DNA of 64,000 nt from Alphaproteobacteria bacterium (GCA_018827375.1 JAHJYW010000049.1:124001-188000), one strand, 5' to 3'; shown: positions 36,306 through 46,894, counted from the stretch's first letter. Notes: a model not told the origin generated them from the letters alone. Made by a program: numbers and translations.

Positions 36306-36339
36306 AGCGCCTCCCGCCGTCCGGCAGGGGGCGCTTTTT
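36306..36339 (+). terminator. Rho-independent terminator after rpmF
   Basis: A long GC-rich hairpin: AGCGCCTCCCGCC pairs with GGCAGGGGGCGCT (one mismatch and one G-U), with a 4-base loop and then TTTTT. It separates rpmF from eno. Confidence 0.9.
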
Positions 36340-36359
36340 ACATCCGACACACTGCCTAA

Positions 36360-37658
<1,299 letters not shown>

Positions 37659-37700
37659 CGCAAACGCGCGGTTAACCAATCGACGTTACAGATCGGCCTC

Positions 37701-38000
37701 ATGGTATCACGCCTTGAGGCCCTCGGGCTCAGCCTTCTCGTGCTCTACTTTGCCTACCACGCGTTTGCGGGGGAGAAGGGACTTGGGCGTTGGTCAGATG
37801 CCCAGCTGGAACTGGAAGATCGCAAGGTTGAATTTGGCAAGATACAGGCCGATATTACGCGTTTGCGCACAGATATTCGCAGGCTGACACCAGGCTCTGT
37901 GGATCCAGACTTTGTCGAAGCGCTCGCACGCGATAAGCTGGCGTTTGTATATCCAAACGAAATCGTCTTGATGACGTCAGAACGTAGCGTTGCAAATTGA
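37701..38000 (+). CDS. FtsB/DivIC-type septum formation initiator protein
   Basis: 99 aa bitopic protein: a short cytoplasmic tail, a membrane helix (about 6-24, LGLSLLVLYFAYHAF), a coiled-coil region (about 35-68) and the conserved DPDFVEALARDKLAFVYPNEIV tail of FtsB/DivIC. It likely takes part in the FtsQLB divisome subcomplex. The eno-ftsB-pdhA order is typical of alphaproteobacteria. Confidence 0.88.
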   Translation: MVSRLEALGLSLLVLYFAYHAFAGEKGLGRWSDAQLELEDRKVEFGKIQADITRLRTDIRRLTPGSVDPDFVEALARDKLAFVYPNEIVLMTSERSVAN

Positions 38001-38066
38001 CATAGATGTTCTGACTTGTCTCTGCGGAAATGCGCGGACATAAGACCCCTAGGGATGGAGCAATAT

Positions 38067-39080
38067 ATGGCAACGAAACCGAAGGGTGCCAAAAAGGCAC
38101 CTTCAAAAGCAAGTAAAGCAGAGCTGCTCGAATATTACCGGGCCATGCTGTTGATCCGTCGATTTGAAGAGAAAGCCGGCCAGCTTTATGGCATGGGCAA
38201 AATCGCGGGGTTCTGCCACCTTTACATCGGTCAGGAAGCGGTCGTTACCGGCATGCAAGCCTGCCTGAAGGATGGCGATCAGGTTATTACCGGCTATCGC
38301 GACCATGGACACATGCTGGCCTGTGGGCTGGATCCGAACGGCGTCATGGCCGAATTGACCGGGCGTAGCGGCGGTTTGTCCAAGGGCAAGGGTGGCTCCA
38401 TGCACATGTTTAGCCGCGAGAAGAATTTCTTTGGTGGTCACGGTATCGTCGGCGCTCAGGTGCCGATCGGAACGGGCCTGGCCTTCGCTAACAAATACAA
38501 GGGCGGCGACAATGTCTGCCTGGCCTATTTCGGCGATGGTGCGGCCAACCAGGGCCAGGTCTATGAAGCCTTCAACATGGCATCCCTCTGGGACCTTCCG
38601 GTCGTGTACGTCATCGAGAACAACCAATATGCGATGGGCACAAGCGTTGCCCGTGCTTCGGCCGAGGTCGAGCTTTTCAAGCGCGGCATCAGTTTCGAGA
38701 TTGAAGGCGAGGCTGTTGATGGCATGGATGTGCTCGCTGTGAAGGAAGCCGGCGAAAAGGCCGTCAAATATGCTCGCTCCGGCAAGGGGCCCTATATCCT
38801 CGAAATGAAGACCTACCGCTATCGGGGTCACTCGATGTCCGACCCGGCCAAGTATCGCAAGCGGGAAGAGGTCGACGACATTCGCTCCCATCACGACCCT
38901 ATTGAAGGACTGAAAGCGCAGATTATCGAGGCTGGCCACGCAACCGAAGATGAACTCAAGGATATCGACAAGAAGATCAAAGGTATTGTGAAAGATGCTG
39001 CTGACTTCTCGCTCGAGAGCCCGGAACCAGATGCATCCGAACTCTGGACGGATGTGCTGCGTGAAGTGGAGGGTGCATAA
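38067..39080 (+). CDS. pdhA: Pyruvate dehydrogenase E1 component, alpha subunit
   Basis: Thiamine-diphosphate enzyme that decarboxylates pyruvate and reductively acetylates the E2 lipoyl group. The product is 337 aa from ATG 38067 (GGAG upstream with good spacing; upstream in-frame starts at 38016 and 38055 are less likely). The ThDP motif is GDGAANQGQVYEAFNMASLWDLPVVYVIENN. The phosphorylation-loop-like YRYRGHSMSDPAKYR is present, as in eukaryotic-type alpha2beta2 E1. It is immediately followed by pdhB with no gap. Confidence 0.96.
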   Translation: MATKPKGAKKAPSKASKAELLEYYRAMLLIRRFEEKAGQLYGMGKIAGFCHLYIGQEAVVTGMQACLKDGDQVITGYRDHGHMLACGLDPNGVMAELTGRSGGLSKGKGGSMHMFSREKNFFGGHGIVGAQVPIGTGLAFANKYKGGDNVCLAYFGDGAANQGQVYEAFNMASLWDLPVVYVIENNQYAMGTSVARASAEVELFKRGISFEIEGEAVDGMDVLAVKEAGEKAVKYARSGKGPYILEMKTYRYRGHSMSDPAKYRKREEVDDIRSHHDPIEGLKAQIIEAGHATEDELKDIDKKIKGIVKDAADFSLESPEPDASELWTDVLREVEGA

Positions 39081-40487
39081 ATGTCCGTAGATATTCTCAT
39101 GCCCGCCCTGTCGCCAACCATGGAAGAGGGCACCCTCTCGAAGTGGCTGAAGAAGGAAGGCGACAAGATCTCGTCCGGCGATATCATCGCCGAGATCGAA
39201 ACCGACAAGGCCACGATGGAAGTCGAAGCTGTGGACGAAGGCGTTCTGGCAAAGATCCTCGTTGCTGAAGGCACCGAAGGCGTAAAGGTCAACGCTGTCA
39301 TTGCCGTGTTGGCGGAAGAAGGGGAGGATGCTGATAGCGTCGAGCCCAAGTCGAACGGCGCTGCCGCTGAAGATGACAGCGCTGACGCAGATGCAGCGCC
39401 TGTCAGCAAGGAAGAGAAGCCAGAAGCCAAGCCTGAAAAGGAAGAAGCGCCAGCAGCGCCCGTCCTGTCGGATCCATCTATTCCTGAAGGTACGAACTTT
39501 ACTGACACCACGGTTCGCGACGCCCTGCGCGACGCGATGGCTGAAGAAATGCGCCGCGACGAAACAGTGTTCGTCATGGGTGAAGAAGTTGCCGAATATC
39601 AGGGCGCGTACAAGGTCACCCGTGAACTGCTTCAAGAGTTTGGGGCACGCCGCGTTGTCGATACGCCGATCACGGAGCATGGCTTTGCCGGCCTCGGCGT
39701 GGGCGCTGCCTTTGGTGGCCTCAAGCCCATTGTCGAGTTCATGACTTTCAACTTTGCCATGCAGGCGATTGACCAGATCATCAACTCTGCGGCCAAGACA
39801 CTTTACATGTCGGGCGGCCAGATGGGTTGTTCCATCGTGTTCCGCGGACCCAATGGAGCAGCATCGCGGGTCGGTGCCCAGCATAGCCAGGACTATGCCT
39901 CCTGGTACGGACATATTCCGGGCCTCAAGGTCATCGCGCCTTATGACGCGGCTGATGCAAAAGGCCTACTCAAGGCGGCTATTCGCGACCCGAACCCGGT
40001 CGTCTTTCTCGAGCACGAACTGCTCTACGGAACCAGCTTCCCCGTGCCGGATCTCGATGATCATATTCTTCCCATCGGCAAGGCTGCTGTGAAGCGCAAG
40101 GGTTCAGATGTTACTCTCGTTGCCTATTCCCGCATGGTCGGCTTTGCTCTCCAGGCGGCTGAGGAGCTTGCGGAGCAGGGGATCGATGCTGAAGTCATCG
40201 ACCTGCGTTCCATTCGTCCGCTCGACACGGCAACCATTATTGAAAGCGTCAAGAAGACCAATCGCATCGTCACCTGCGAAGAGGGCTGGCGCTTCATGGG
40301 CATCGGGGCAGAAATATGCGCCTCCGTCGTGGCTGATGCCTTCGACTATCTTGATGCGCCACCTGCGCGTGTTCATCAGAAAGATGTTCCGCTGCCCTAT
40401 GCGGCCAATCTTGAAGCTATGAGCTTGCCAGGTGTCTCCGACATCGTCGCAGCAGCCCGCAAGGTCTGCTACGTGGATCAGGAGTAA
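39081..40487 (+). CDS. pdhB: Pyruvate dehydrogenase E1 beta subunit with N-terminal lipoyl domain
   Basis: 468 aa. Residues 1-80 form a lipoyl domain with the lipoylated Lys43 in ETDKATME. An acidic, Ala/Glu/Lys/Pro-rich linker spans about 85-135. The transketolase-type beta domain follows from about 145 ([41 protein letters not shown]). The fused lipoyl domain is known in alphaproteobacterial PdhB. The lipoyl domain differs from that of the downstream E2 at only about eight of 83 residues. Confidence 0.96.
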   Translation: MSVDILMPALSPTMEEGTLSKWLKKEGDKISSGDIIAEIETDKATMEVEAVDEGVLAKILVAEGTEGVKVNAVIAVLAEEGEDADSVEPKSNGAAAEDDSADADAAPVSKEEKPEAKPEKEEAPAAPVLSDPSIPEGTNFTDTTVRDALRDAMAEEMRRDETVFVMGEEVAEYQGAYKVTRELLQEFGARRVVDTPITEHGFAGLGVGAAFGGLKPIVEFMTFNFAMQAIDQIINSAAKTLYMSGGQMGCSIVFRGPNGAASRVGAQHSQDYASWYGHIPGLKVIAPYDAADAKGLLKAAIRDPNPVVFLEHELLYGTSFPVPDLDDHILPIGKAAVKRKGSDVTLVAYSRMVGFALQAAEELAEQGIDAEVIDLRSIRPLDTATIIESVKKTNRIVTCEEGWRFMGIGAEICASVVADAFDYLDAPPARVHQKDVPLPYAANLEAMSLPGVSDIVAAARKVCYVDQE

Positions 40488-40491
40488 GGCC

Positions 40492-41856
40492 ATGAGCATC
40501 AATATCACCATGCCCGCGCTCTCTCCCACAATGGAAGAGGGCACGCTGTCCAAATGGCTCGTCAAGGAAGGCGATACCGTCTCCTCCGGCGACATCATTG
40601 CCGAGATCGAAACCGACAAGGCGACGATGGAAGTCGAAGCTGTCGATGAAGGCACTGTCGCCAAGATCCTCGTGGCGGAAGGTACCGAAGGCGTGAAAGT
40701 CAACGCTGTGATCGCCGTGCTCGCCGAAGAAGGGGAGGATGCGTCCTCCGTGGACGCGCCGACGGAGTCTGAATCGCCTGCAAAGGTTGAGGCACCATCT
40801 AAGGAAGAGAAAAAACCGGACGACAAGCCGGCACCCAAAGCTGCCAAGTCCGAGACCAAGTCTCAAGCGCCTGCCAAATCAGAAGACGCGTCTAAAACCG
40901 AAAAGCTCGCCTCCACCCCACTCCCGAGCGCCAACACGGCTGATGGCCGCATAAAGGCTAGTCCGCTCGCCCGCCGCATCGCGGATATGAAGGATATCGA
41001 CCTAAAGGCGCTCAAAGGCACGGGGCCGAGGGGCCGCATCATCAAGCGCGATGTTGAAAGCGCCCAACCCGGTGCCGCCACAGCCGCGCAGTCTGGTGCC
41101 CGTTCGGGAGGCTCGCCTGACGGTCTCATTCTGCCTCAGGTCCTGGATGACCGTGTCTACGCGCCTGACAGCTATGAGCTGAAGCCGCTGGATGGTGTCC
41201 GCAAGGTTGTCGCCAAGCGCCTCACAACCAGCTTTATGCAGGTGCCCCACTTCCCTCTGACAATTGATCTTGAACTCGACCATCTGCTGGCGAGCCGCAC
41301 GGCCATCAACGCGGCCGCGCCTGAAGGTATCAAGGTCTCGGTCAACGACCTGCTGATCAAGGCCTGCGCCATGGCGCTGATGGATGAGCCGGACTGTAAC
41401 GCATCGTACACGGACAAGGGGATTGCCTATCACAAGCACGCCCATGTCTCGGTCGCTGTTGCCATTGATGGCGGCCTGATCACACCGGTCATCTTCAATG
41501 CTGAAGATAAAGGCCTTGGCGAGATCTCAGAAGAGATGAAGGACCTCGCGGCACGCGCACGCGAGCGCAAGCTGAAACCGCAGGAATATAGCGGCGGCAC
41601 TTTCTCGATCTCCAATCTTGGCATGTTTGGCATCAAGAACTTTGCTTCGATCATAAATCAGCCCGAAGGCATGATCCTGTCCGTTGGGGCAGGGGAGAAG
41701 CGACCAGTCGTAAATGCCAAGGGCGAACTCGCTGTGGCCACGATGATGACCGTAACGCTCACCTGCGACCACCGCGTCATCGGCGGCGCTGAAGGCGCCA
41801 AATGGCTGCAGGCCTTCAAACGCTACGTCGAAACGCCGGAGGCGATGCTCCTTTAA
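40492..41856 (+). CDS. pdhC: Pyruvate dehydrogenase E2, dihydrolipoamide acetyltransferase
   Basis: Core acetyltransferase of the complex, 454 aa from ATG 40492. It has a lipoyl domain (1-83), a charged linker, an E1/E3-binding domain (about 152-190, KASPLARRIADMKDIDLKALKGTGPRGRIIKRDV) and a catalytic domain (about 225-454). The catalytic His427 lies in TCDHRVIGGAEG. The usual motif is DHRxxDG; here the Asp is Gly431, a departure from the textbook active site. The rest of the domain is intact. Confidence 0.94.
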   Translation: MSINITMPALSPTMEEGTLSKWLVKEGDTVSSGDIIAEIETDKATMEVEAVDEGTVAKILVAEGTEGVKVNAVIAVLAEEGEDASSVDAPTESESPAKVEAPSKEEKKPDDKPAPKAAKSETKSQAPAKSEDASKTEKLASTPLPSANTADGRIKASPLARRIADMKDIDLKALKGTGPRGRIIKRDVESAQPGAATAAQSGARSGGSPDGLILPQVLDDRVYAPDSYELKPLDGVRKVVAKRLTTSFMQVPHFPLTIDLELDHLLASRTAINAAAPEGIKVSVNDLLIKACAMALMDEPDCNASYTDKGIAYHKHAHVSVAVAIDGGLITPVIFNAEDKGLGEISEEMKDLAARARERKLKPQEYSGGTFSISNLGMFGIKNFASIINQPEGMILSVGAGEKRPVVNAKGELAVATMMTVTLTCDHRVIGGAEGAKWLQAFKRYVETPEAMLL

Positions 41857-41892
41857 CGCGCGCCAACACTCGAACGTGAAATGGAACAAGAT

Positions 41893-42303
41893 ATGATAAA
41901 ACGTACCGGGCTTGTTGTGGCGCTGACCTTGCTGGCGGCTTGCTCCCCGCAGACACCTGAACCAGCAATAGCACCTGAAGCAGCATCAATACCCACTCCT
42001 GCGGTTCAGTTCGATCCAGACAGGCTCAAAGCCATTGCAGATGTGTTTGCGACAGAGCATGGCATGATGAACTTATGCGGTGATGGCGTGCCGGTCCGGC
42101 TCACATTGTTCATGGCCGAGCTGGGTGCATCGACAACGCCGCCCGAACTTGTGTCGAGCATGATCGCCGCGAATAATGCAAAAATCGAAGAATTGCGTGT
42201 GGCTGAAAAGGAATACGTCTGCACGCCTGAGATGTTTGAAAGCCGCGAGGCGAATTCCATGGCCGCTCAGGAAGAGTGGAACATGATGCGAGGTGCTGAA
42301 TGA
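41893..42303 (+). CDS. Small lipoprotein of unknown function within the pdh operon
   Basis: 136 aa from ATG 41893; an in-frame ATG at 41881 adds MEQD. The lipoprotein signal IKRTGLVVALTLLAAC has lipobox LAAC. The mature part has a Pro/Ala-rich stretch and then a helical domain with two further cysteines (NLCGDG and EYVCTPEMF) that could form a disulfide in the periplasm. It lies between pdhC and lpdA and overlaps lpdA by 4 bp (ATGA). I recognise no family. Its place in an operon for a cytoplasmic complex is unexpected. Confidence 0.75.
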   Translation: MIKRTGLVVALTLLAACSPQTPEPAIAPEAASIPTPAVQFDPDRLKAIADVFATEHGMMNLCGDGVPVRLTLFMAELGASTTPPELVSSMIAANNAKIEELRVAEKEYVCTPEMFESREANSMAAQEEWNMMRGAE

Positions 42304-43721
42304 CCACCCAATATGACCTTATCATCATTGGCTCCGGCCCCGGCGGCTATGTCTCGGCTATCCGCGCCAGCCAGCTTGGCATGAAGACCGCCATCATCGA
42401 GCGTGAAGCACTTGGTGGTGTGTGCCTCAACTGGGGCTGCATTCCGACCAAGGCGCTGCTGCGTTCCGCAGAGGTCATGCACTTGGCCAAGCATGCCAAG
42501 GATTTTGGGCTGAAGATCGATAAGGTCGAGGTTGACCTCGAAGCCGTTGTCAAACGTTCTCGCGGCGTGGCGGGGCAGTTGTCAAATGGCGTGAAGTTCC
42601 TGATGAAGAAGAACAAGATCGATGTCATCGAAGGCACTGCCCGTCTGGAGAAGGGCACGCCTGCACCAAAGGTTGTCGTCAAGGGCAAGGACGGCAAAGA
42701 CACAACGCTTGAGGCCAAGCACGTCATGCTCGCCACCGGCGCCCGAGCGCGCGATATACCGCAGGCCGGCCTCGTCGCCGACGGCAAGCTGATCTGGACG
42801 TATCGCGAAGCCATGACGCCGGACGTGATGCCGAAGCGTCTCCTGGTCATCGGCTCCGGCGCCATCGGCATCGAGTTCGCCAGCTTCTATAACGAGCTTG
42901 GCTGCGAAGTGACCGTCGCTGAAGTCCTTCCGCGAATCCTCCCCGTGGAAGATGCGGAAATCTCGGCCATGGCCGAGAAGGACTTCAAGAAGCAGGGTCT
43001 CAATATTATCACGGGCGCGAAGGTCGAAAACCTCAAAGCTGGCAAGAACACAGTGACAGCCGATATCACGAACAAGGATGGCAAGAAGGAGTCGAAAGAG
43101 TTCGACCGCGCCATTCTCGCCGTCGGCATCGTTGGCAATGTCGAGGACTTGGGCCTCGAGTCACTTGGCGTGAAAGTCGAAAAGACACATGTCACGGTCG
43201 ATGGATTCGGCAAGACAGGTGTGCCCGGTCTCTATGCCATCGGCGACCTCACGGGCCCGCCATGGCTCGCCCACAAGGCCAGCCATGAAGGCGTCATCTG
43301 CGTCGAATCGATCGCTGGAAAAGGGAAGGGCCAGCCCGAGCCTTTCGATGCTTCCAACGTTCCCGGCTGCACCTATTCCCATCCGCAGGTTGCCAGTGTG
43401 GGTCTCACCGAAGCGGCTGCCAAGGAAAAAGGTTACGACATCAAGGTCGGCCGCTTCCCCTTCATCGGCAACGGCAAGGCTATCGCCATGGGGGAGACTA
43501 ATGGTATGGTGAAAACCATCTTCGATAAGAAGACAGGCGAGCTGCTCGGCGCACACATGATTGGCGCGGAAGTCACCGAGCTTATTCAGGGCTATGTCAT
43601 CGTCCGCCAAGGTGAACTCACCGATATCGACCTCGCCCACACGATATTTGCACACCCGACAATCTCGGAAACCATGCACGAGTCCGTCCTCGACGCTGAC
43701 GGCAGGGCACTTCACATATAG
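42300..43721 (+). CDS. lpdA: Dihydrolipoamide dehydrogenase (E3)
   Basis: FAD enzyme that reoxidises dihydrolipoyl groups and makes NADH. The product is 473 aa. FAD motif LIIIGSGPGGYVSAIRASQLG, redox disulfide Cys42-Cys47 in GGVCLNWGCIPT, NAD motif LLVIGSGAIGIEFASFYNELG, FAD motif GLYAIGDLTGPP and the C-terminal catalytic HAHPTISE-type sequence (FAHPTISETMHE) are all present. It is the last enzyme of the pdh operon. Confidence 0.96.
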   Translation: MTTQYDLIIIGSGPGGYVSAIRASQLGMKTAIIEREALGGVCLNWGCIPTKALLRSAEVMHLAKHAKDFGLKIDKVEVDLEAVVKRSRGVAGQLSNGVKFLMKKNKIDVIEGTARLEKGTPAPKVVVKGKDGKDTTLEAKHVMLATGARARDIPQAGLVADGKLIWTYREAMTPDVMPKRLLVIGSGAIGIEFASFYNELGCEVTVAEVLPRILPVEDAEISAMAEKDFKKQGLNIITGAKVENLKAGKNTVTADITNKDGKKESKEFDRAILAVGIVGNVEDLGLESLGVKVEKTHVTVDGFGKTGVPGLYAIGDLTGPPWLAHKASHEGVICVESIAGKGKGQPEPFDASNVPGCTYSHPQVASVGLTEAAAKEKGYDIKVGRFPFIGNGKAIAMGETNGMVKTIFDKKTGELLGAHMIGAEVTELIQGYVIVRQGELTDIDLAHTIFAHPTISETMHESVLDADGRALHI

Positions 43722-43791
43722 GGCAGGGCCTTGCCCAGAGGCATCGCGCCTTATACGCAGGAACCTGTCCAAATTGCTGGAGATGTTTAGC

Positions 43792-44931
43792 GTGCCCCGT
43801 CACCTGATTTTAGGCCTGACCTCCCTCGTGCTAGCCGCGTGTGCTCCAAACGGCCCGCCTGTAGAGGAGACACCTGTGCCAGCCCCCGAGATCGTCCTGC
43901 CTGAATCCCGAGAAGGCGTCGTTACAGACCGCTTTGCCCGTATGGCGCTGCAATGCGTCCACAAGGAATATCCCAACAAGATCAGCCACGTCATGAACAG
44001 CGACGTGGACGCGCAAACGCCTAGTGAGCTGCATCCAGCCTTCTACGGCTGCTTTGACTGGCATTCATCGGTGCATGGTCACTGGCTGCTCGTGCGCATC
44101 CTGAATACGGATCCTTCGACGCCCTACAAGGATGCCATCGTTGCGGCGCTCGGCCAGAGCTTTACGGCGGAGAACATCCAAGGCGAACTGGCTTATTTCA
44201 AGGGCCCAGACCGCGCGAGCTTCGAACGCCCTTATGGTGCCGCCTGGTTGCTGCAGCTGATGACAGAGCTGCGCGAGTCCGAGCTGCCCGAAGCGAAGAC
44301 ATGGGTGAACACGCTTGAACCGCTCGAGGCCTTCATCACAAATGAGACATCGAACTGGCTCACCAAGCTCGCCTATCCGATCCGCATCGGTACGCACAAC
44401 CAAACCGCCTTTGCTTTTGGCCTCATGCTTGACTGGGCAAAGAGCACCAATGCCGGCGCCTTCAACGCACAACTGACGCAGAAAATCCTGGAATTTCACG
44501 GTAACGACAAAAACTGCCCGCTCGCCTATGAACCTTCGGGAGAAGATTTCCTGTCACCGTGCCTGATGGAAGCTGATCTCATGCGGCGCGTCATGACATC
44601 GGATGATTTCGCCAAATGGCTCACAGCCTTCCTGCCGCAAATCCCAACAGACGGTAGCGCCAACTGGCTTCTTCCCGGTGTTGTCCTGGACCCTACTGAT
44701 GGAAAGCTGGTCCATCTCGATGGCGTGAACCTCTCGCGCGCCTGGGCCCTTGACGGCATCGCAAGCGCGCTGCCGGAAGGCGACGCGCGCATCCCGGCCT
44801 TGCTGGCTGCTGAAGAAGTCCACAAGCAGACCGGTATCGCCGCAGTCAGCGACGAACACTATTCTGGGAGTCACTGGCTTGCGAGCTTTGCGACCTATCT
44901 GGAAACGCGGCGCGGGATAGCCGCGCAATGA
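43792..44931 (+). CDS. DUF2891 family lipoprotein
   Basis: 379 aa from GTG 43792, chosen because GGAG lies 9 bases upstream. It gives a clean lipoprotein signal PRHLILGLTSLVLAAC with lipobox LAAC. The frame is open further upstream, inside lpdA, without export features. The mature domain matches DUF2891: HPAFYGCFDWHSSVHGHWLLVR, ERPYGAAWLLQL, YPIRIGTHNQTAFAFGLMLDWA and GVNLSRAWALDGIA. These Trp/His-rich motifs suggest a glycan- or peptide-binding alpha/alpha barrel enzyme, but no activity is established. The stop overlaps the transporter start by 4 bp. Confidence 0.83.
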   Translation: MPRHLILGLTSLVLAACAPNGPPVEETPVPAPEIVLPESREGVVTDRFARMALQCVHKEYPNKISHVMNSDVDAQTPSELHPAFYGCFDWHSSVHGHWLLVRILNTDPSTPYKDAIVAALGQSFTAENIQGELAYFKGPDRASFERPYGAAWLLQLMTELRESELPEAKTWVNTLEPLEAFITNETSNWLTKLAYPIRIGTHNQTAFAFGLMLDWAKSTNAGAFNAQLTQKILEFHGNDKNCPLAYEPSGEDFLSPCLMEADLMRRVMTSDDFAKWLTAFLPQIPTDGSANWLLPGVVLDPTDGKLVHLDGVNLSRAWALDGIASALPEGDARIPALLAAEEVHKQTGIAAVSDEHYSGSHWLASFATYLETRRGIAAQ

Positions 44932-46136
44932 AACTCCCCATTGGCCCCGGTGCACTCGTCGCTGCGGCCTTTATCGGTCCGGGAACCGTCACCACCTGCA
45001 CAATCGCCGGTGCCAGTTTCGGCTTCGCCCTGGTCTGGGCGCTCGTCTTCGCCACACTGGCCACCATGATCCTGCAAGACATGGCTGCCCGTCTCGGCGT
45101 AATGGGACGGGTGGGCCTCGGAGAAGCCCTGGTCGGCGGGGCAGGGAACCCGTTCTTAAAATGGGGCGCAGCGGGTCTTGTCCTCGCTGCACTCGCGCTT
45201 GGTAATGCGGCCTATGAGGCCGGCAACCTCGCAGGCGGCACGCTCGGCGTTCAGGCCTTGATCGGGGAGGGCGATGACTATCACAGGCCCCTGATACTCT
45301 TGCTGTCGGCCATTGCGGCACTCGTCCTGCTCATTGGGCGCTACAAGTTGATAGAGCGTATCCTCGTCACGCTCGTCATCATCATGAGCCTCGCCTTTGC
45401 TGGCAGCGCCGTTCTCGTCCGGCCAGATGTCGCCGTGATGCTCGGTGGCCTCGTGCCACGCGTGCCTGAGGGTGGCTTGCTCACGGCTATCGCCCTCATC
45501 GGCACCACAATCGTACCATACAACCTCTTCCTCCATGCCGCCTCCGCTCGCGAACACTGGCCAGATGCCACACCCAAAGCACTCAATGAGGCTCAGACAG
45601 ACACCCGTGTGTCGGTCGGTCTCGGTGGACTCATTTCCATACTCATCCTCACCACAGCCGCTGCCAGCCTGTTTGGCAGTGGTCAGCAGATATCCAGCGC
45701 TGTCGGCATGGCTGGCGCCATCGCGCCCACCTATGGTGAGGCCGCCCGCTATCTTGTCGGCATCGGTCTTTTCGCCGCTGGCCTGACTTCGTCAATCACA
45801 GCGCCCCTCGCCACGGCCTACGCCCTCAGCGAGATCGCCCGTAAGCCACGCGGTGGACTGCTTTTCAAAGCCGTCGCTCTAGGTATCCTTGCCATCGGCA
45901 CTCTGGTGGCGCTCATTGGCTACAAACCTGTCAGCCTCATTCTTGTTGCGCAGGTCGCCAACGGGATCCTGCTACCCATCGTGGCGATATTTCTGCTCGT
46001 TGCCATGAACCGTCGGTCGCTGCTCGGCGATAGAGTGAATGGTCCCGTGGCCAACATTCTCGGCGGTATGGTTATTCTTGTCACACTGGGTCTTGGTTTG
46101 CGGCTCGTGCTGCGCGCATTGCAGGTCTGGCCATGA
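44928..46136 (+). CDS. Nramp-family (YcsG-like) transporter lacking metal-binding motifs
   Basis: 402 aa with about eleven membrane segments. The Nramp fold is recognisable from FIGPGTVTTCTIAGASFGFALVWAL in TM1 and IGTTIVPYNLFLHAASA in TM6. The metal ligands of canonical Nramp proteins are replaced: DPGN is GPGT (17-20) and the TM6 Met-Pro-His is Val196-Pro-Tyr. It overlaps pxpA by 4 bp. In Bacillus subtilis the Nramp-like ycsG likewise sits with ycsF(pxpA)-kipI-kipA. Transport of 5-oxoproline or another organic substrate is an inference from this linkage. Confidence 0.8.
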   Translation: MKLPIGPGALVAAAFIGPGTVTTCTIAGASFGFALVWALVFATLATMILQDMAARLGVMGRVGLGEALVGGAGNPFLKWGAAGLVLAALALGNAAYEAGNLAGGTLGVQALIGEGDDYHRPLILLLSAIAALVLLIGRYKLIERILVTLVIIMSLAFAGSAVLVRPDVAVMLGGLVPRVPEGGLLTAIALIGTTIVPYNLFLHAASAREHWPDATPKALNEAQTDTRVSVGLGGLISILILTTAAASLFGSGQQISSAVGMAGAIAPTYGEAARYLVGIGLFAAGLTSSITAPLATAYALSEIARKPRGGLLFKAVALGILAIGTLVALIGYKPVSLILVAQVANGILLPIVAIFLLVAMNRRSLLGDRVNGPVANILGGMVILVTLGLGLRLVLRALQVWP

Positions 46137-46894
46137 GCAAAACCATCTGCCTTAACGCCGATATAGGAGAACTGCCCGGCATAAACGGGCGCGCGCTTGA
46201 TCGCGCTATCCTTGATGTTGTCACTCGATGCAATATTGCCAGTGGCGGCCATGCTGGCGATCAGGAAAGTATGACAGCCACCGTCAAGGCCGCCTACGCG
46301 CGCGGGGTCCTTATCGGTGCGCACCCTTCCTACCCTGATCGTGAGGATTTTGGTCGCAAGCCAATGAGTATGTCGCGCGAGGCACTGACCTCCACGCTTT
46401 TACAGCAGGTCCGCTCCTTGGCCGCCATCACACGCGAGCGCGGCGCCAGCCTCTCGCACCTAAAGCCACATGGAGCGCTCTACAATATTGCTGCACGCGA
46501 TGAGGGCATCTCTCGCACCATCGTTGACGTCACGATCCAGTCGCGCATCCCGCTTCTGATCGGCCCACCCAATTCCTGCCTGTCAGCCGCTGCACGCGAA
46601 GCGTGCCTCGACTACCTTGCTGAAGGTTTTGCCGACCGCGCCTACGAAGTCTCTGGCGGCCTGACACCCCGCACAGTCCAAGGCGCTGTCCTCGAGACCG
46701 ATGCCGAACGCATCCAACAGGCCGTTCAGATTGCTTCAACCCGGCAAGTCACGGCGCGCACCGGCGAGACCATAGACCTTCCTGTGCGGACCATATGCAT
46801 TCACGGCGACACACCCGGTGCCCTCGCCAGCGCACTCACCATACGCGATGCACTGAATGCCGCGGGCATCGAGATCACTGCCGTTGAGCCATGA
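46133..46894 (+). CDS. pxpA: 5-oxoprolinase subunit PxpA (LamB/YcsF family)
   Basis: With PxpB and PxpC it forms the ATP-dependent prokaryotic 5-oxoprolinase, converting 5-oxo-L-proline to glutamate. The product is 253 aa. Motifs are CLNADIGELPG (usually LNxDxGE), RCNIASGGHAGDQESM, GAHPSYPDREDFGRKPM and SHLKPHGALYN. It overlaps the transporter gene by 4 bp and pxpB by 4 bp. Confidence 0.94.
   Translation: MSKTICLNADIGELPGINGRALDRAILDVVTRCNIASGGHAGDQESMTATVKAAYARGVLIGAHPSYPDREDFGRKPMSMSREALTSTLLQQVRSLAAITRERGASLSHLKPHGALYNIAARDEGISRTIVDVTIQSRIPLLIGPPNSCLSAAAREACLDYLAEGFADRAYEVSGGLTPRTVQGAVLETDAERIQQAVQIASTRQVTARTGETIDLPVRTICIHGDTPGALASALTIRDALNAAGIEITAVEP

Noticed and set aside
38103-39914. 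A 603-codon open frame on the minus strand opposite pdhA and pdhB
   Set aside because: The plus strand encodes unmistakable pdhA and pdhB with all motifs; the antisense frame is a by-product of GC-rich codon usage and shows no family features.
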